The notes under the pieces were generated by a model. That model had not been told where the DNA came from. It saw only the letters and a list, made by a program, of their open reading frames with translations, and did not search any database. A program made the translations under genes and the position numbers. A DNA stretch of 64,000 bases from Cornus controversa (taxonomy: Eukaryota; Streptophyta; Magnoliopsida; Cornales; Cornaceae). This document shows positions 44,193 through 56,437 of this stretch, piece after piece (position 1 is the first letter of the stretch; the number at the start of each line of letters is the position of its first letter). Location: contig CM048853.1 in the NCBI GenBank assembly GCA_026545225.1, forward strand, positions 50,455,755-50,519,754. The letters are read 5' to 3'.

Positions 44193-46472
44193 TGTGGATC
44201 CAAAAATATGCAAGCCCATCATTAGGGCCCAACCGTGGACTCCAAAATACACCCACCGGCCCATGCAAATAGCCACTCCGGAACCAACACACAGTCACAA
44301 AAGCCCAAACCCAAGACAGACCCATCTCTACACTTAGCCCATAAAAACATGACCCAGAACCTTCCCCGCACGTGTAGTAACATCATGAAGAAATTCACCT
44401 CCTACTTCAACAAATGTCTGACTCAAATATCTAACCTCTTACACAAATATCTGATCTCCTACAGATAAGCTCAAGACAAATAGATATGATCAAAGGCAAA
44501 AGAGAAAACTATAAAAGGAGGATCGACAAATTTATCATGGAGATGATTTCAATTGATGAAATATTGAGTGTGTTGTGTTAAAAATAGGTCATTTGTTCAC
44601 TAAAAATCAATAACAGAAGTTTTTGACACCTACACTTTGGCGCCATCTGTGGGAACCTTGGCGACAAGAAGCATCGTGTGTCTATCGTTTCCACCTCACT
44701 TTGTTATTCATAATGGAATCCACTCGTGCATCCATATATTCCGAAGGATCCCCACGTTCGCTCGAGGACGAGGCGTCCCGACCGAACATGTAAGCTCTAC
44801 TACACCAAGTGGACGTCTTGCGGTGGGAAAATGCCGAACCCACGCTAGAACCCAGGGGTCACAACCTGTCCCGACCAATCACTCCGATCATGTTAGTAGT
44901 AACAATAACGACAACCCCACCACCATCGGGAACCGGCACACCTCGCCGTGGCTCGCCCCGATCCCTCCGAGCGTACCGTACTAACAAATCCGAACCCGGT
45001 AGACCAAGCTCTGAGATGCCCGATCGCACGCAAGATGTTACAAGAGCAAATCCAGAAGAACATGATCGAACACTCTTCCTCTCAAGAATGACCGAACGGC
45101 ATGGTTAGCCTACAGGTCGAACATCTTGCTCATGGCATGATCAGCCATGATTGAACACTCTTCCTCTCAAGAATGACCGAACGGCATGGTTAGCCTACAG
45201 GTCAAACATCTTACTCATGGCATGATCAGCCATGATCGAACACTCTTCCTCTCAAGAATGACCGAACGGCATGGTTAGCCTACAGGTCAAACATCTTGCT
45301 CATGGCATGATCAGCCATGATCGAACACTCTTCCTCTCAAGAATGACCGAACGGCATGGTTAGCCTACAGGTCAAACATCTTGCTCATGGCATGATCAGC
45401 CATGATCGAACACTCTTCCTCTCAAGAATGATCGAACGGCATGGTTAGCCTACAGGTCGAACATCTTGCTCATGGCATGATCAGCCATGATCGAACACTC
45501 TTTCTCTCAAGAATGATCGAACGGTATGGTTAGCCTGCAGGTCGAACATCTTGCTCATGGCATGATCAGCCATGATCGAACACTCTTCCTCTCAAGAATG
45601 ACCGAACGACATGATCAGCCTGCAGGTCAAACATCTTGCTGCTCATAGCATGATCAGCCATGATCGAACACTCTTCCTCTCAATAATGACCGAACGGCAT
45701 GGTTCGCCTGCAGGCCGAACATCTTGCTCATTGGCATGATCAGCCAAAAAAGGGTGATTGAACAATCACGAACAACCTTGAACAATATTGAACATCCTTC
45801 GTACAAAAAGTATAAACACACAAATAACGAACGCTACAAAAGTTATGATTTGCAAAACCCAAACCCCACTCCATATATTCCATCAAAAATAAAAATCTTA
45901 TGAATTCATCAGAAATCATGGAACAAAAGTAGACACACCAATCATCTGCACCGTCGACATAGTTAAACAACCTTTGAATTCCTTTCCAATTCAATTAGTT
46001 CCCGAATTCGAAAGGAATTGGGGGCGAAGTGTGGATCCAAAAATATGCAAGCCCATCATTAGGGCCCAGCCGTGGACTCCAAAATACACCCACCGGCCCA
46101 TGCAAATAGCCACTCCGGAACCAACACACAGTCACAAAAGCCCAAACCCAAGACAGACCTATCTCTACACTTAGCCCATAAAAACATGACCCAGAACCTT
46201 CCCCGCACGTGTAGTAACATCATGAAGAAATTCACCTCCTACTTCAACAAATGTCTGACTCAAATATCTAACCTCTTACACAAATATCTGATCTCCTACA
46301 GATAAGCCCAAGACAAATGGATATGATCAAAGGCAAAAGAGAAAACTATAAAAGGAAGATCGACAAATTTATCATGGAGATGATTTCAATTGATGAAATA
46401 TTGAGTGTGTTGTGTTAAAAATAGGTCATTTGTTCACTGAAAATTAATAACAGAAGTTTTTGACACCTACAG
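44193..46472 (+). mobile_element. Young non-autonomous LTR retrotransposon, 2.28 kb, with internal tandem array
   Basis: The LTRs of 442 and 443 bases (44193-44634 and 46030-46472) begin TGTGGATCC and end CACCTACA. The 5-bp target duplication GTTAT is perfect (44188-44192 and 46473-46477). A primer-binding-type site TGGCGCCATCTGTGGGAA starts four bases after the 5' LTR, and a purine-rich tract (AAAGGAATTGGGGGCGAAG) abuts the 3' LTR. A TATA box (CTATAAAAGG) lies in the LTR. The interior of about 1.4 kb has a short leader, an 85-bp tandem array and no polymerase, so it needs a helper. By hand the LTRs differ at roughly 8 sites (under 2%), so the insertion is recent. It looks structurally whole. 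Confidence 0.9.
45061..45746 (+). repeat. 85-bp tandem repeat, eight units
   Basis: Units begin CATGATCGAACACTCTTCCT at 45061, 45146, 45231, 45316, 45401, 45486, 45571 and 45659. The period is exactly 85 bases except for one 88-base unit. Each unit holds the near-palindrome TGGCATGATCAGCCA and TGACCGAACGGCATGG. The copies are highly similar, and 85 is not a multiple of three, so the array is not a coding repeat. Confidence 0.95.
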
Positions 46473-47534
46473 TTATCTAACACAACTGTGGGGAATTTAG
46501 ATAAGGAAGAGATCGTGGTTGAAAGAGTAGTAGACTAAATAGAAAAATAGTAGTGAAAGTAGGAATGTCGTTTTCTCTTTGATAAATTTTTTCAGAGTAT
46601 ATTTCCCTATTCTTCTGTCTTTAATGTTTGTTAAGGTGCACTTATTTATAGTGCTAGACACCTCGAGCTTACTCGATGAGTGTTCGTCTCCGCTGGTCTT
46701 ACTCGACATCTAAAGTGGTAGGTAATGATTCCCTACGCATATAAAGGGTCAAGTCCCTCATCTGGTTATGCCTTCAGGTGGCCTAGTGTGTGATACAAAC
46801 ATTAAATGCTCTCAGCTGTATTTATAGTGGTTGAACGCATTAGTGACTTTAAATGGAGTATTAATAGTGATTGTAAGAATCTTTGTCACATGTGTTCATT
46901 CCTCTAGTTAAGCCTATAAGATTGGTGGTCATTTTCTAACTTCTCATCCACCAAGACAAGTTCCTTTTAAGAATCCCAGAGAGGCTAGTCCAACTACTTG
47001 AGAAAACCACACCTTGTCTTCTTGCCTCGTTCTTTGGACAACATTTTTTGTGTTCTCGAAAGGAGATTTCGAGTTTCGGAGTTATGTTTGCGATCTCAAA
47101 GTTTCATTTGTGCTCAAAAAGCATGTTTTTCTTGACTTTGGTGACCTAGTGTGATGTCAGGGTTTTATTGTTACTTGAGAGGCATGTTCTCTTAATTTTA
47201 GTGACCTGTCATGGCATCAAAGTTTTATTGGTGCTCGTTCTCGAAACTATGGTGACCTAGCATGACGCCAGAATTTTATTGATGCTCGAGAGGCACGCTC
47301 TTGAGACTTTGGTGATCTGGCATGACGTCAGGATTTTATTGGTGCTTGAGCAATATGCTCTCGAGACTTTGATGACCCAACGTGATGTCAGGATTTTATT
47401 GGTGCTCAAGAAGCATGTTCTCTGAGACTTTGGGGACCTAACATGGTGTTAGGGTTTTATTTTGACTTTCAAATTGCCATGTGGCTGACACATTGTGGAT
47501 TTTTATTTGACTTTTCAAAGTGGCATATGGACTC

Positions 47535-47535
47535 T

Positions 47536-47569
<34 letters not shown>

Positions 47570-47710
47570 AGTGTATGTCCGTGCTTACGATACTATCATG
47601 CACCTTAATCATGACTGTTAGATAAAATTATTTTGAACTATAAATAATTAAAGATATTTTAATCCACATAATTAATTTTTTAACAACTTTTGACCGTTAT
47701 ATATATATTA
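47535..47710 (-). repeat. TA-microsatellite-embedded MITE-like repeat, copy 3
   Basis: An (AT)n/(AC)n tract on the left and ATATATATATTAT on the right bracket about 145 bases. The core ATTATTTTGAACTATAAATA...TTTTTGACCGTTA matches copies 1 and 2, in the same orientation as copy 1. It is shorter and more diverged. Confidence 0.45.
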
Positions 47711-48529
47711 TAAATAATGTAGTTCACATATTAGCACACTAGAAACTAAAACAAGTTATGCGCTTACTGGTCAATTTTTGAAATCATGGTACTTTGCTCA
47801 TTTCACACAAAGCAAACGAGGCATACCTACAAAAAGCGACAGCATCCAAACCCCTAGTACTAAAATGTCATTTTATTTATTTTTTATAATTTTAAGGGTA
47901 CTTTTGATATTTTGAAAGTTTCATTAGAGTAACTTCTCTCTCTCTCTCTCTCCAAATCCTCAACTCTTGCTGGACAGTGAAAGTGAAAATGCAATTTGAG
48001 GTGTTAAGTAATCCCTCCCTCTTTTTTTTTTCCCTTTTCATTCTTCAATTATAACTAATTATTATAACTTTTTTTATTTGCTTTCAAAATTTTGTTATGA
48101 CAATAACTAATTACGTGATCCGACAATAAATTGCTAAAAAAAAAAAGTCGACTTTAACTAATTATGTGAGCCCAACAATTTTATATTTTGTGCTTGTGTT
48201 TTAAGCTTTTCTTTTCACTTTTGGTTTTCCATTCTAGTTTTACAGTAACTGTAATATTTCAAGGAAGTTTAGATTGACCAAGGACTAACTTGATAAAAAT
48301 GTGAAAAGATTTCCCGTATGTTTGCAAAATATTTTTTAATTTGGACAAATAAGAACAAATATTAAATTTGAATAATAAAATGAATAAAGTATCATTAATT
48401 TATAAATAAATAATAAAAAATAAATAAAAACATAAAAAGACAAAAAGAATATTTTTGAATTTTCAAAAAAGACTGATATGATAAATTTGTAACGGGAGAC
48501 GATTTGCTCAAAATTAAGCCCATTATTTA

Positions 48530-48960
48530 TCAGAAGGTGACATTGGACATGTCAGAGCACGGAGGCCCAAGACTAAAAGAAAAACCCAACTGTTAACGAG
48601 TGGGGCCCAAGTAGCCCAATATCTGATGTGACGTAAGCGAACCCAAACAGGTGGTTCGATCCATCACCGTCCGATCTCATCGCAATCTCAACTTTTCAGC
48701 AACAAGACCGGTGTTATGGTGGGGCCCAGAGTGGCCGTCAACGGGGGCTAGTGGACGCGGAGAGTGGAAGAGAAACGATGGAGCACGGGAAGGAAAGTAG
48801 GGATGGTTCCGTGTCAGCCAATAGCAGGATGCCACGTTGGAGTTTCCCAATCGGAGACGTGTACATCCCACGTATACGTCAAGACGAGTTTGACAGCAAC
48901 ATTGAAGAAAAAGAAAGAAAGCGGTCAGATAGGGCGGCAGAAAGCTGGAGCTGAGAGTAA
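48530..48960. other. GC-richer, ACGT- and GGCCCA-rich island, no gene assigned
   Basis: The block is unlike its AT-rich flanks. It has several GGGCCC/AGCCCA site-II-like motifs (48515-48730), GACGTAAGC, GCCACGTTGG, GAGACGTGTAC and CCACGTATACGTC, plus GCCAATAG. Such clusters occur in plant promoters. The frames across it (plus 48764-49126, minus 48677-48991) look non-protein-like. It may be a distal regulatory block or the trace of a lost gene; the nearest genes are the SAP (2 kb right) and the RRM gene (5.4 kb left). Confidence 0.35.
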
Positions 48961-49969
48961 TGCCCTTATCGCCTTTGTTGTGGGTTACCATCAGATTATG
49001 AAATTCCTAATTTGTCCCTCCATCGATGGTAAAGTCAAAAGGAAGGCATATTTATATACTCTACTATTTATTTTACCTATCAAATTATCAGTACAACTGA
49101 TGGTAAATGATAGTAGTAGTGTTTAGTGACAATCCCACTAATAATTGTTCACTTCAAAGTTCTAACTATTAATGTTTATTTTTTTAAGGTTACATTACCT
49201 TATAAAAGAGGTCTTAATTTCACTCATTCATAACTTTTGCAATGCACATGGCCATCACTTGATTGCTTCTAAACAAATACAATAGGGCTTTTTTTGTTTT
49301 AGTTTTATGAGAAAGGTTTTAATTTTTTTAAAAAAATTATACAAAAACTTATTTGATTATAACTTAATTTTTTAAAATACCTACCTTTAATTAGAATCAA
49401 GTTAGGACTAGCTCTTATTAGAGATAAAGAAAATAACTTAGGTAGTATAAACATATACATCGCAGGGTCAAAGATGCACTGATTACGACAAAAAGAGTTT
49501 GTATAGAAGGTAAGAGACAAGAAAAAGTAAACAAAAATTTACATCATAAAGCCAAATGTTTCCTATTATTTTCGGCCATCCATTATAGATCAAACGAAAA
49601 ATTGTTTTTCATTCATATGAGACAAGTACAAGAATGATGATGACGACGACCTACTTTCATGTAACTATTTTTATAATTATTTAAATTTTTAGAAACTATT
49701 TTCAAAAAATTGAATCAAATAAGAGTCTACATTTTTTTTACTTTTACTTATGAGTCAGTTTTGATTCAGTTATCTTAAAATATAAAAAAACCTTGAAGGC
49801 TAAACTTAGAAAACTATTCTATGAAAACAATTTGACTTTTGTATTGCTTTATGTTTTTCAGTATCCTGAGAATAAAAAATGTTAAAAAAACTGAATTACA
49901 ATTATTTTGTCAAATTATATAAATAGATCATGTATTGATCTAAATATTTATTTTAAACAAAAATTTAAT

Positions 49970-50457
49970 TGGGGATGACCACGGATCGGATCAGATTATG
50001 CCTAATTCAATTTGCGGTTTACGAATTGGTGAATATGCAATTTGATTTGATCCGCAGAAAAAACTCAATCCGATCCGATCTAATATGTGAAATAACGGAT
50101 CAAATCGAATTGAATTGACGGATTGTACTTAATCTAAACAACCCAATATAATTATTTTTTAATTAGAGCCCAATAACAATTTTTTAGCCTAAAAAACATA
50201 AGATATTATAATAATATTATTAAAAGTTATAAGATATAATTATATATATAATTAATAAATATTATAAATTCTAACGGATTGTCACGGATTGAATTCACGA
50301 ATCGAATAGACTTCCCAATATGTAATTCAATTCATGACTTACGAATTCTTATTTTCTAAATTCACAACTCATTCGTTAATCATTTAATTCGATTTGATCT
50401 GTACGGATTATATCAGATTAGATTAGATCAGATTCACGAATTTTTTATACACCCCTG
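49970..50457. mobile_element. Possible hAT-like MITE
   Basis: Ends GGGGATGACCACGGATCGG and, inverted, CAGGGGTGTATAAAAAATTC enclose repeated GGATCGGAT/GATCCG/ACGGATT motifs. This resembles plant hAT MITEs with CAGGGGTG ends. No matching 8-bp flanks were seen. Confidence 0.4.
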
Positions 50458-50953
50458 AATCTAACTAACATGATTATATTTTACTATATTTTGATTACTA
50501 TTATTATAATTTATTTTTGAGTGCAATTATCTCATGTATCATAAGGTTGTGCCGGTGGAAGGAGGTAATTTTGCTAGCATGTCACGGTATATAATAATAT
50601 CGTGAATAGTGACGGTTGAGTAATTAACACGTCAGTGCTAATCCAGAACCACCACCACTTAAAACAAAAAGATCGGTAATTTGAAAAAAGTAACGAGGGC
50701 ATTTTGATGAAAACAGTAAATAGAAATGTATGATACGCGTCTCAACGAGGCCCATATTTCATCGCCATTACCGACCTCTCTCTCTCTTATGCGTTTCTCA
50801 TAATAAAACTGCTTTCGTTCCTACCTCTTCGATTCACCCTCAATTTTCTCGCAACCAAAACCACTCTCCTTTCTCTTTCTCTCTCTCTACAAAAATCTGA
50901 ATTCTCTCTCTAAAGTTATATATATATCGATATATACAAATTATCTTTGAAAG

Positions 50954-51496
50954 ATGGCTCAGAGGACGGAGAAAGAGGAGACCGAGTTCAAGGTCGTACC
51001 TGAAACCATAACTCTCTGCGTCAACAACTGTGGTGTCATCGGCAATCCTGCGACCAAAAACATGTGTCAGAAGTGCTTCAACGCCACCACTACCACCACC
51101 GTCATCACCTCCTCCTCCTCCGCCGCCGTTTCTGGGGGCCTGAAAGCCTCTCGGAAGTGTGACGGAGGAGATAAAATTCCTAGATCCAGCTCGCCGGAGA
51201 GGTCGTCGGATGGGGCGGAGACCAGCCCGGATCTGACGGCGCGGGGACGGATGGAGACGGATGATGGGGCGAAGGAGGCCGCGGTGGCGGCGGCGAAGAG
51301 GGCGGTGAATCGCTGCTCCGGATGCCGGAGGAAGGTAGGGTTGACCGGATTCAGGTGCCGGTGCGGCGAGCTATTCTGCTCGGAGCATAGGTACTCCGAC
51401 CGACACGACTGCAGCTACGATTACAAGACGGCCGGTCGCGAGGCGATCGCTAGGGAGAATCCGGTGGTGAAAGCTGCGAAGATTGTTAGGGTTTGA
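50954..51496 (+). CDS. SAP5: A20/AN1 zinc-finger stress-associated protein (SAP5-like), 180 aa
   Basis: The intronless 180-residue protein opens [14 protein letters not shown], as in Arabidopsis SAP5 from memory. An A20 finger follows with C22, C26, C38 and C41 (Cx3Cx11Cx2C). Residues ~43-115 are a Ser/Thr- and Gly-rich linker, longer than in Arabidopsis. The AN1 finger has C121, C124, C135, C137, C142, H145, H151 and C153 and the invariant [20 protein letters not shown] tail. Plant SAPs are linked to abiotic-stress tolerance and ubiquitin binding or E3-like activity through A20. All zinc ligands are present, so the gene looks functional. The leader is CT-rich and AATAAA lies near 51857. The coding GC content is far above the flanks. 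Orthology to SAP5 rather than another member is inference. Confidence 0.93.
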   Translation: MAQRTEKEETEFKVVPETITLCVNNCGVIGNPATKNMCQKCFNATTTTTVITSSSSAAVSGGLKASRKCDGGDKIPRSSSPERSSDGAETSPDLTARGRMETDDGAKEAAVAAAKRAVNRCSGCRRKVGLTGFRCRCGELFCSEHRYSDRHDCSYDYKTAGREAIARENPVVKAAKIVRV

Positions 51497-51859
51497 GTCA
51501 ACACGTGTACGAAATTTGAAGTTAAATTAAATTTCAAATGAATTGAAAACGAAACATGTAGAGAGATCGGACTCGATCTCTTCTTACATGGCTTTCTAGA
51601 GAGGGAGAGAGAGGTTTGTTGAATTATTTGAAGATATTATGTTGAAATTCTCTCCTGTTCCTGTTCGATCGGTCGATCCGTTTCTTGATGTATTCGAATT
51701 TTATTTTTGTTGTAATCAGAAGAAGATTTGTGCCTACCATGATTGTGTTCGTATTAAGATTGTAATCTTCAATTTTTCTTTTTCCTTGACCTTTGTTTGG
51801 TTCCCGAGAAAGCGTAGAAAATGAAATTGTAAAATATAAATTATAAAATTTGACGTAAT

Positions 51860-53311
51860 AAAGAGAGATGGTTTGTTCATCGACAAGTACAACTATTATT
51901 AATTACTATTAGATGGAAAAAATCAAATGAAATTCCAAAATTGTTTGGTGAAGGGTTAGAGCCTGGAGGGTATGTCAATGTAAATTTTTGGAGAAGTTTG
52001 GACAGATTTCAGTTGATATACTGTGACTGCAAATTGAGAGATTGATGAGACTTTTTAAAAGCCACAGGGTCCACTGAGTGTCAAGTGACTCATGTGGTGA
52101 TGTCCTTTTCATAGAAAAAAAAGAAAAAACGAAAAAAAAAAAGAAGAGGTGACGTGGTTTTGGAGGGATACAAACGGTAAGGGTAGGGATCACAAAGGGA
52201 GGGTTTGGAGTTCTTTTTGTTTAAATTCTTACACAATTTTTGATTTTTTTTTTAAATTTAAAACTCATATTTAAGGATATAAATTAATTAAATATTTTTT
52301 CAAGTCAAATTAATCAAATAATATTAACATTAATATGTTCGAAAGTTTCTAACATATTCATAGATAAAAATAAAAAAAAACTATCCAACTTACATTTTTT
52401 TAATTTTTATTTGAGCAATAGGAAGATTATGATTCTTAAGGGACATGAATATATATACACATATTAAGGATAAAATAGTAATTTTTCAATATAAAGGGAG
52501 TGCGAGGTGACCTTTCTCAGTCCTTGCCCCATACCAACATAAGTTTTCAATCCTAAAATTTGTCCCCGTTCAAAAACCTTAAACGAAAATGTTTTGTCAT
52601 CTCTATATGAGAAACTCTACAAACTTAGCTCTTCAATTATGCTGGTGTCACATAATTCATTCAAAAGCTTTGGGATCCACATAATTCAAGGGCCAAGCTA
52701 ATGCAATTGCGCCTGAATTGGCATTCCCCAAATTATAAAATTACTTTATTTATTTCTTTGTTTATTGATTTACTTAGCTAAATTAGTGCAATAGTAGTGA
52801 TGAGATAAATTTGGACCATTTTTGAGGACAACACTTGCCTCAGGAGGAGGAACTTTTTTCATAGGTGATGTGGCCTAATCAAAGGTAGACAAGCGTGTAC
52901 TAAAAAAATTATCATATTAAAAAAGTAAAAATAAAATAAAATAAAATAGATTCATTTTTAACCTCCATTCCAAAATCCTATTTCTAACTCTGCCACCCCC
53001 ACCACCGCCACTCCCCACCCTCTTCATCTTTCTCCACATCCCTCTCTCTCCACCATCGTTGCTCCTCACTGTACCCTCTCTTTTTCTTACTTTATATATA
53101 TATATATATATATAACAAATCAAAATCGACATTTGAGCGAATCGATGGGATTATAAACGATCTTCAAACAGGAATCTGAGTTGAAGAAAGTTTTTGAGAT
53201 TCAAAGAGAGCTATCTGGATTTTTCAAATTGAAATCAAAAACCTAGAATGTTGATTGGAACTTTGGCCCAAAACAGAGGCTTTTGGTCTTTGCAAAACTT
53301 GGTTGAGGCTT

Positions 53312-53348
<37 letters not shown>

Positions 53349-53480
53349 CTTTGTTGGTCTTCGCAAAACATGATTGAGGCTTTGTTTCTTTAAAGAAAAG
53401 GAGAGACGACGAGACACATTTTCTTTGAGGCTTCGTCTATATCGAAGGATTTGAAAAGATAAGGAGAGAAAATAAAGGAA
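51860..53480. other. Intergenic, simple repeats only
   Basis: AT-rich sequence with (TA)n at 53094-53114 and (GA)n at about 53316-53345. The short frames (for example 52917-53132 minus) follow simple sequence. No gene was seen. Confidence 0.45.
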
Positions 53481-53485
53481 ATAAT

Positions 53486-53905
53486 AGGTTATGTTGTGTT
53501 TGAATATATTTCATTAAAAGAAAAGAAATGATAAGGAGGGATAAGAAGGGATAACTATCGATCCTTATCTCTCATATTTTATCCTTTCAAAAATGAGAAG
53601 ATTAAGAGAGAAATGATTGTATTTAAGTAGTACTTTCATAATTCTACTCTCAACAATTAGAAAGAAAAAATTATTATTCCACTCATGTCCTATAAATATA
53701 AAAAGATATGATAGTAATTTAGCCATTATCCTTTCTCTTTCCTATCTTGTCTAAACAAGAATGATATTATTTCCTTTCTTTTCTTTCCTATTTATCCAAA
53801 CATAAATAAAGCTTATTGTTATCCTCTCATCTCCTTTCTTTTTTCTCATAACTAATATTATCCTATCATTTTCTTTTCTCTCGTGTCTATCCAAACAGAG
53901 CCTAA
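53486..53905. mobile_element. Possible Tourist-like MITE
   Basis: TAGGTTATGTTGTGTTTGAA at the left and TATCCAAACAGAGCCTA at the right form imperfect inverted ends bordered by TA(G). The interior is non-coding, with repeated CCTTTCTTTTC/GATAAGG blocks that partly pair. Confidence 0.4.
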
Positions 53906-53909
53906 GAGA

Positions 53910-56430
53910 GAGAGAGAATATTCTTTTTCCAATGGATTAACCCATTAAAAATTGGCCTAATTTATTTTTTTAATTTAGAAAATGTGTCGCCGTTTGGTTG
54001 GTCGAATCCCCTAAATAACAAGTGAGTATTTCGGTATTTCCTATAAATAAGAAAAGTAGTGATCTATTTATTGGAGAAGGGCGCTTTTATTGGGTACCCT
54101 CGAGCATTCGATAAATATTTTTCCAAGCGAAATGTTTAATGTTTAAGTTTCACTAACAAATGAAGAGCCCGTTTGGAATTGCGTTTCAAAAGCTTAAAAG
54201 CACTTTTATTTTAAAATTTTGCATTTAAATGGGTTTGTTAACCGTTGGAAGCCCTTTTAATAGTTTCCAATTTTAGTAAAAACTGGGTTCAGAGTAGATG
54301 CTTTATTTATTAGACAACTATTTCTCCTTATACAAATTAATCTTTTTTTTAATTATTTTAAAGACAATTTTACCCCTTTCTCTTATAAAATTGTTATTAT
54401 AAAATATAGTAACATTCTAATAAAGGGTATTATTGTAAAATTAGCAATAAGTATTTAAAAAAATATTGTTACCAAATATATTAAAAATAAAAAAGTACCT
54501 TATACAATTTATTACTAAACACTTAAAAGATCTTTTTTACCAACAACAATTTTTTTTGACAACTCTACCGACAAACTTTTTTCCATCTAACAGCAATTAA
54601 CAAATGTTATATTGACTTATAAAAAATAGAATCCATTACTCCAATGCTTCCTTTTAAATGCTATGCCGATTATACTATGATCTTGAAGTGCAAACACACG
54701 TATTGACAAGCACACAGGTTATAAGTAAGTAAAATATATTTCGTGCATTGGTGGCATCGACAAGTACAGAGTTGAAAATATATGAGAAAAAGAAAACATT
54801 CTATTATTTATAGCAAATAAATTAACTAAAGTTATATGTTACTTTTTGCAATTTAGTACGAAATTTTTTGCCTTACCAAACAATGAGTCATTGACTTGAG
54901 GATAATCTGATTAATTAGGATATTCTTTTTCTAAATTAGATTAATTGGCAGGTTGAAATTTTTTATATTAGCCAATAATTATTTTTGCACAGATAAGTGG
55001 ACATTAAACAACCTTTGGTCCTAATAATTCAGGATTGTTATAAACTGGAATATGGTATGGGTCTGGACCCCAAAAGTAGCAAAATATGATACCCTAGGAT
55101 GGGTAATGGAATATGCATGAATTAGTTAATATATCTGCAGATCAAAGCATTGATACAACACAGAAACACTCATATCTTATGGGAAACATCAATAATAGAA
55201 TAAAAAGCGAATAATCTTACATATTTAGGTGTAACATTGGTTCGGTAGAAGAAAATTAAAAAGAGAGAATAGACTTGAATGATTTGCAAACATACATCGA
55301 AGACCTAGAGATTAGAGATTCACCGATCAAACTCCCACATCAATAATAGTCTTGTCGGTTTTTGGAATGACGCGAGCCAGGCGGGGCCTAGCCCCTACGG
55401 ATCTCTACATTCAACACCATGTTGTAGAGTTCTATTCAGCTGCTTGGGTATTGTCATCTTACTCTTCTTTCTCCTTTGCAGTATGCAGGTGGTTGGCTAC
55501 TATTCCGTAGAGGAAGGCTAGTGGTAATAGAAGAAATGGAAAAGACAGACTAGACAGATTAAGATTAACGAGATTATTATAAACAACTTTAAAAAGTTAA
55601 ATATAATAAGTTAAATGACATGTAATAGAAAAGATTAAAGATAGAATTTATGTGACTATTTATACAAGACAAAGATAAGGCAAGGATGATAAAGGATTAT
55701 GAATATTACATATTTATATGACAACCACCTTGAAAGCATGAGAAATTTAAAATACTACCAAATAAATTCCATCTTGAATTTGGCTTTTAATTAGTGAAAA
55801 AGGAGATGGACAACCTTTCAATCTTTTTTCCTGCAAAATGACAGAAGAATCTTGAATTTTTTAAATCCCATATTGGTTAGGCACCCAATAGAGGTTATCA
55901 CAATCCTGAGTCAATTAATAGTAAATAACCAAATGTTTCTGTCATGAATCATGATTGGGACCCATGACAAGCATGGAATCAAATTCATTAGTCCATAGAA
56001 TACAAAGTTGAGGAATAATTGCAGGAAACATTATATACATACATATGATTATATATATGCTTCTTAACATCAGCAAGAAACCAAGACACTTAGCTCTCAA
56101 TACCATAACCCTCTTAGTTTTTTTTAGCATTTCATGGCTTTGGTCCTGACTACTTTAAAACCTCATGTGGGCTTTCAGAATCTAAATTCAAATTTCCAGA
56201 AGCATAAAACTGCAGGGCATGGTGTAGCATACCTGTGTTGAAAAGGAGCAGATTATAGAAAGTTATCATCAAGCGCATTAACAGATTAATTAATTTAAAT
56301 TATAGAAGGATGGCAGAGGCAGGCAGGGAAATAGCACTCAATATCTTTGAATAGGAAAACTGAGGTTCTCTTAAGAAAATTTATACAAAATTTAGGAACA
56401 TGAATTCATTGAAAATCAAATGGAAGTCTC
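53910..56430. other. Intergenic, no gene seen
   Basis: A fragment with GCCCGTTTGGAATTGCGTTT (54168) may be another MITE end. The rest is AT-rich with no domain-bearing frame. Sequence from about 55940 down to the GYF stop could include the 3' UTR of the GYF exon. Confidence 0.4.
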
Positions 56431-56437
56431 ACTCTAA

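Larger units (their letters stand above)
44175..47530 (-). mobile_element. Older LTR of the 58-bp-repeat family (copy B), interrupted by a younger element
   Basis: On the minus strand, 47480-46500 parallels the solo LTR at 6730-8020. The shared order is GCCACATGGCAATTTGAAAG-like start, an array of CTCGAGA/CTGACGTCA-containing units (47480-47040), a CTTCTCATCC/AGGCTTA block and a TATA box CACTATAAATA (46659-46649). On the plus strand its far end is probably the TGTAAATAAATAAG at 44175, because the element at 44193-46472 sits between. Exact ends are uncertain near the (TA)n at 47535. Confidence 0.55.

Noticed and set aside
44637-45108. Open frames of 115 and 99 aa after the 5' LTR
   Set aside because: They lie in the leader of the non-autonomous LTR element and run into the tandem array; not host genes and no recognised domain.
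45740-46174. Short frames around the 3' LTR
   Set aside because: They cross the array edge and the LTR border and lack any domain.
48677-49126. Frames of 104 and 120 aa in the GC-rich island
   Set aside because: Opposite-strand overlap, no domain and non-protein-like composition; better explained as open because of GC content.
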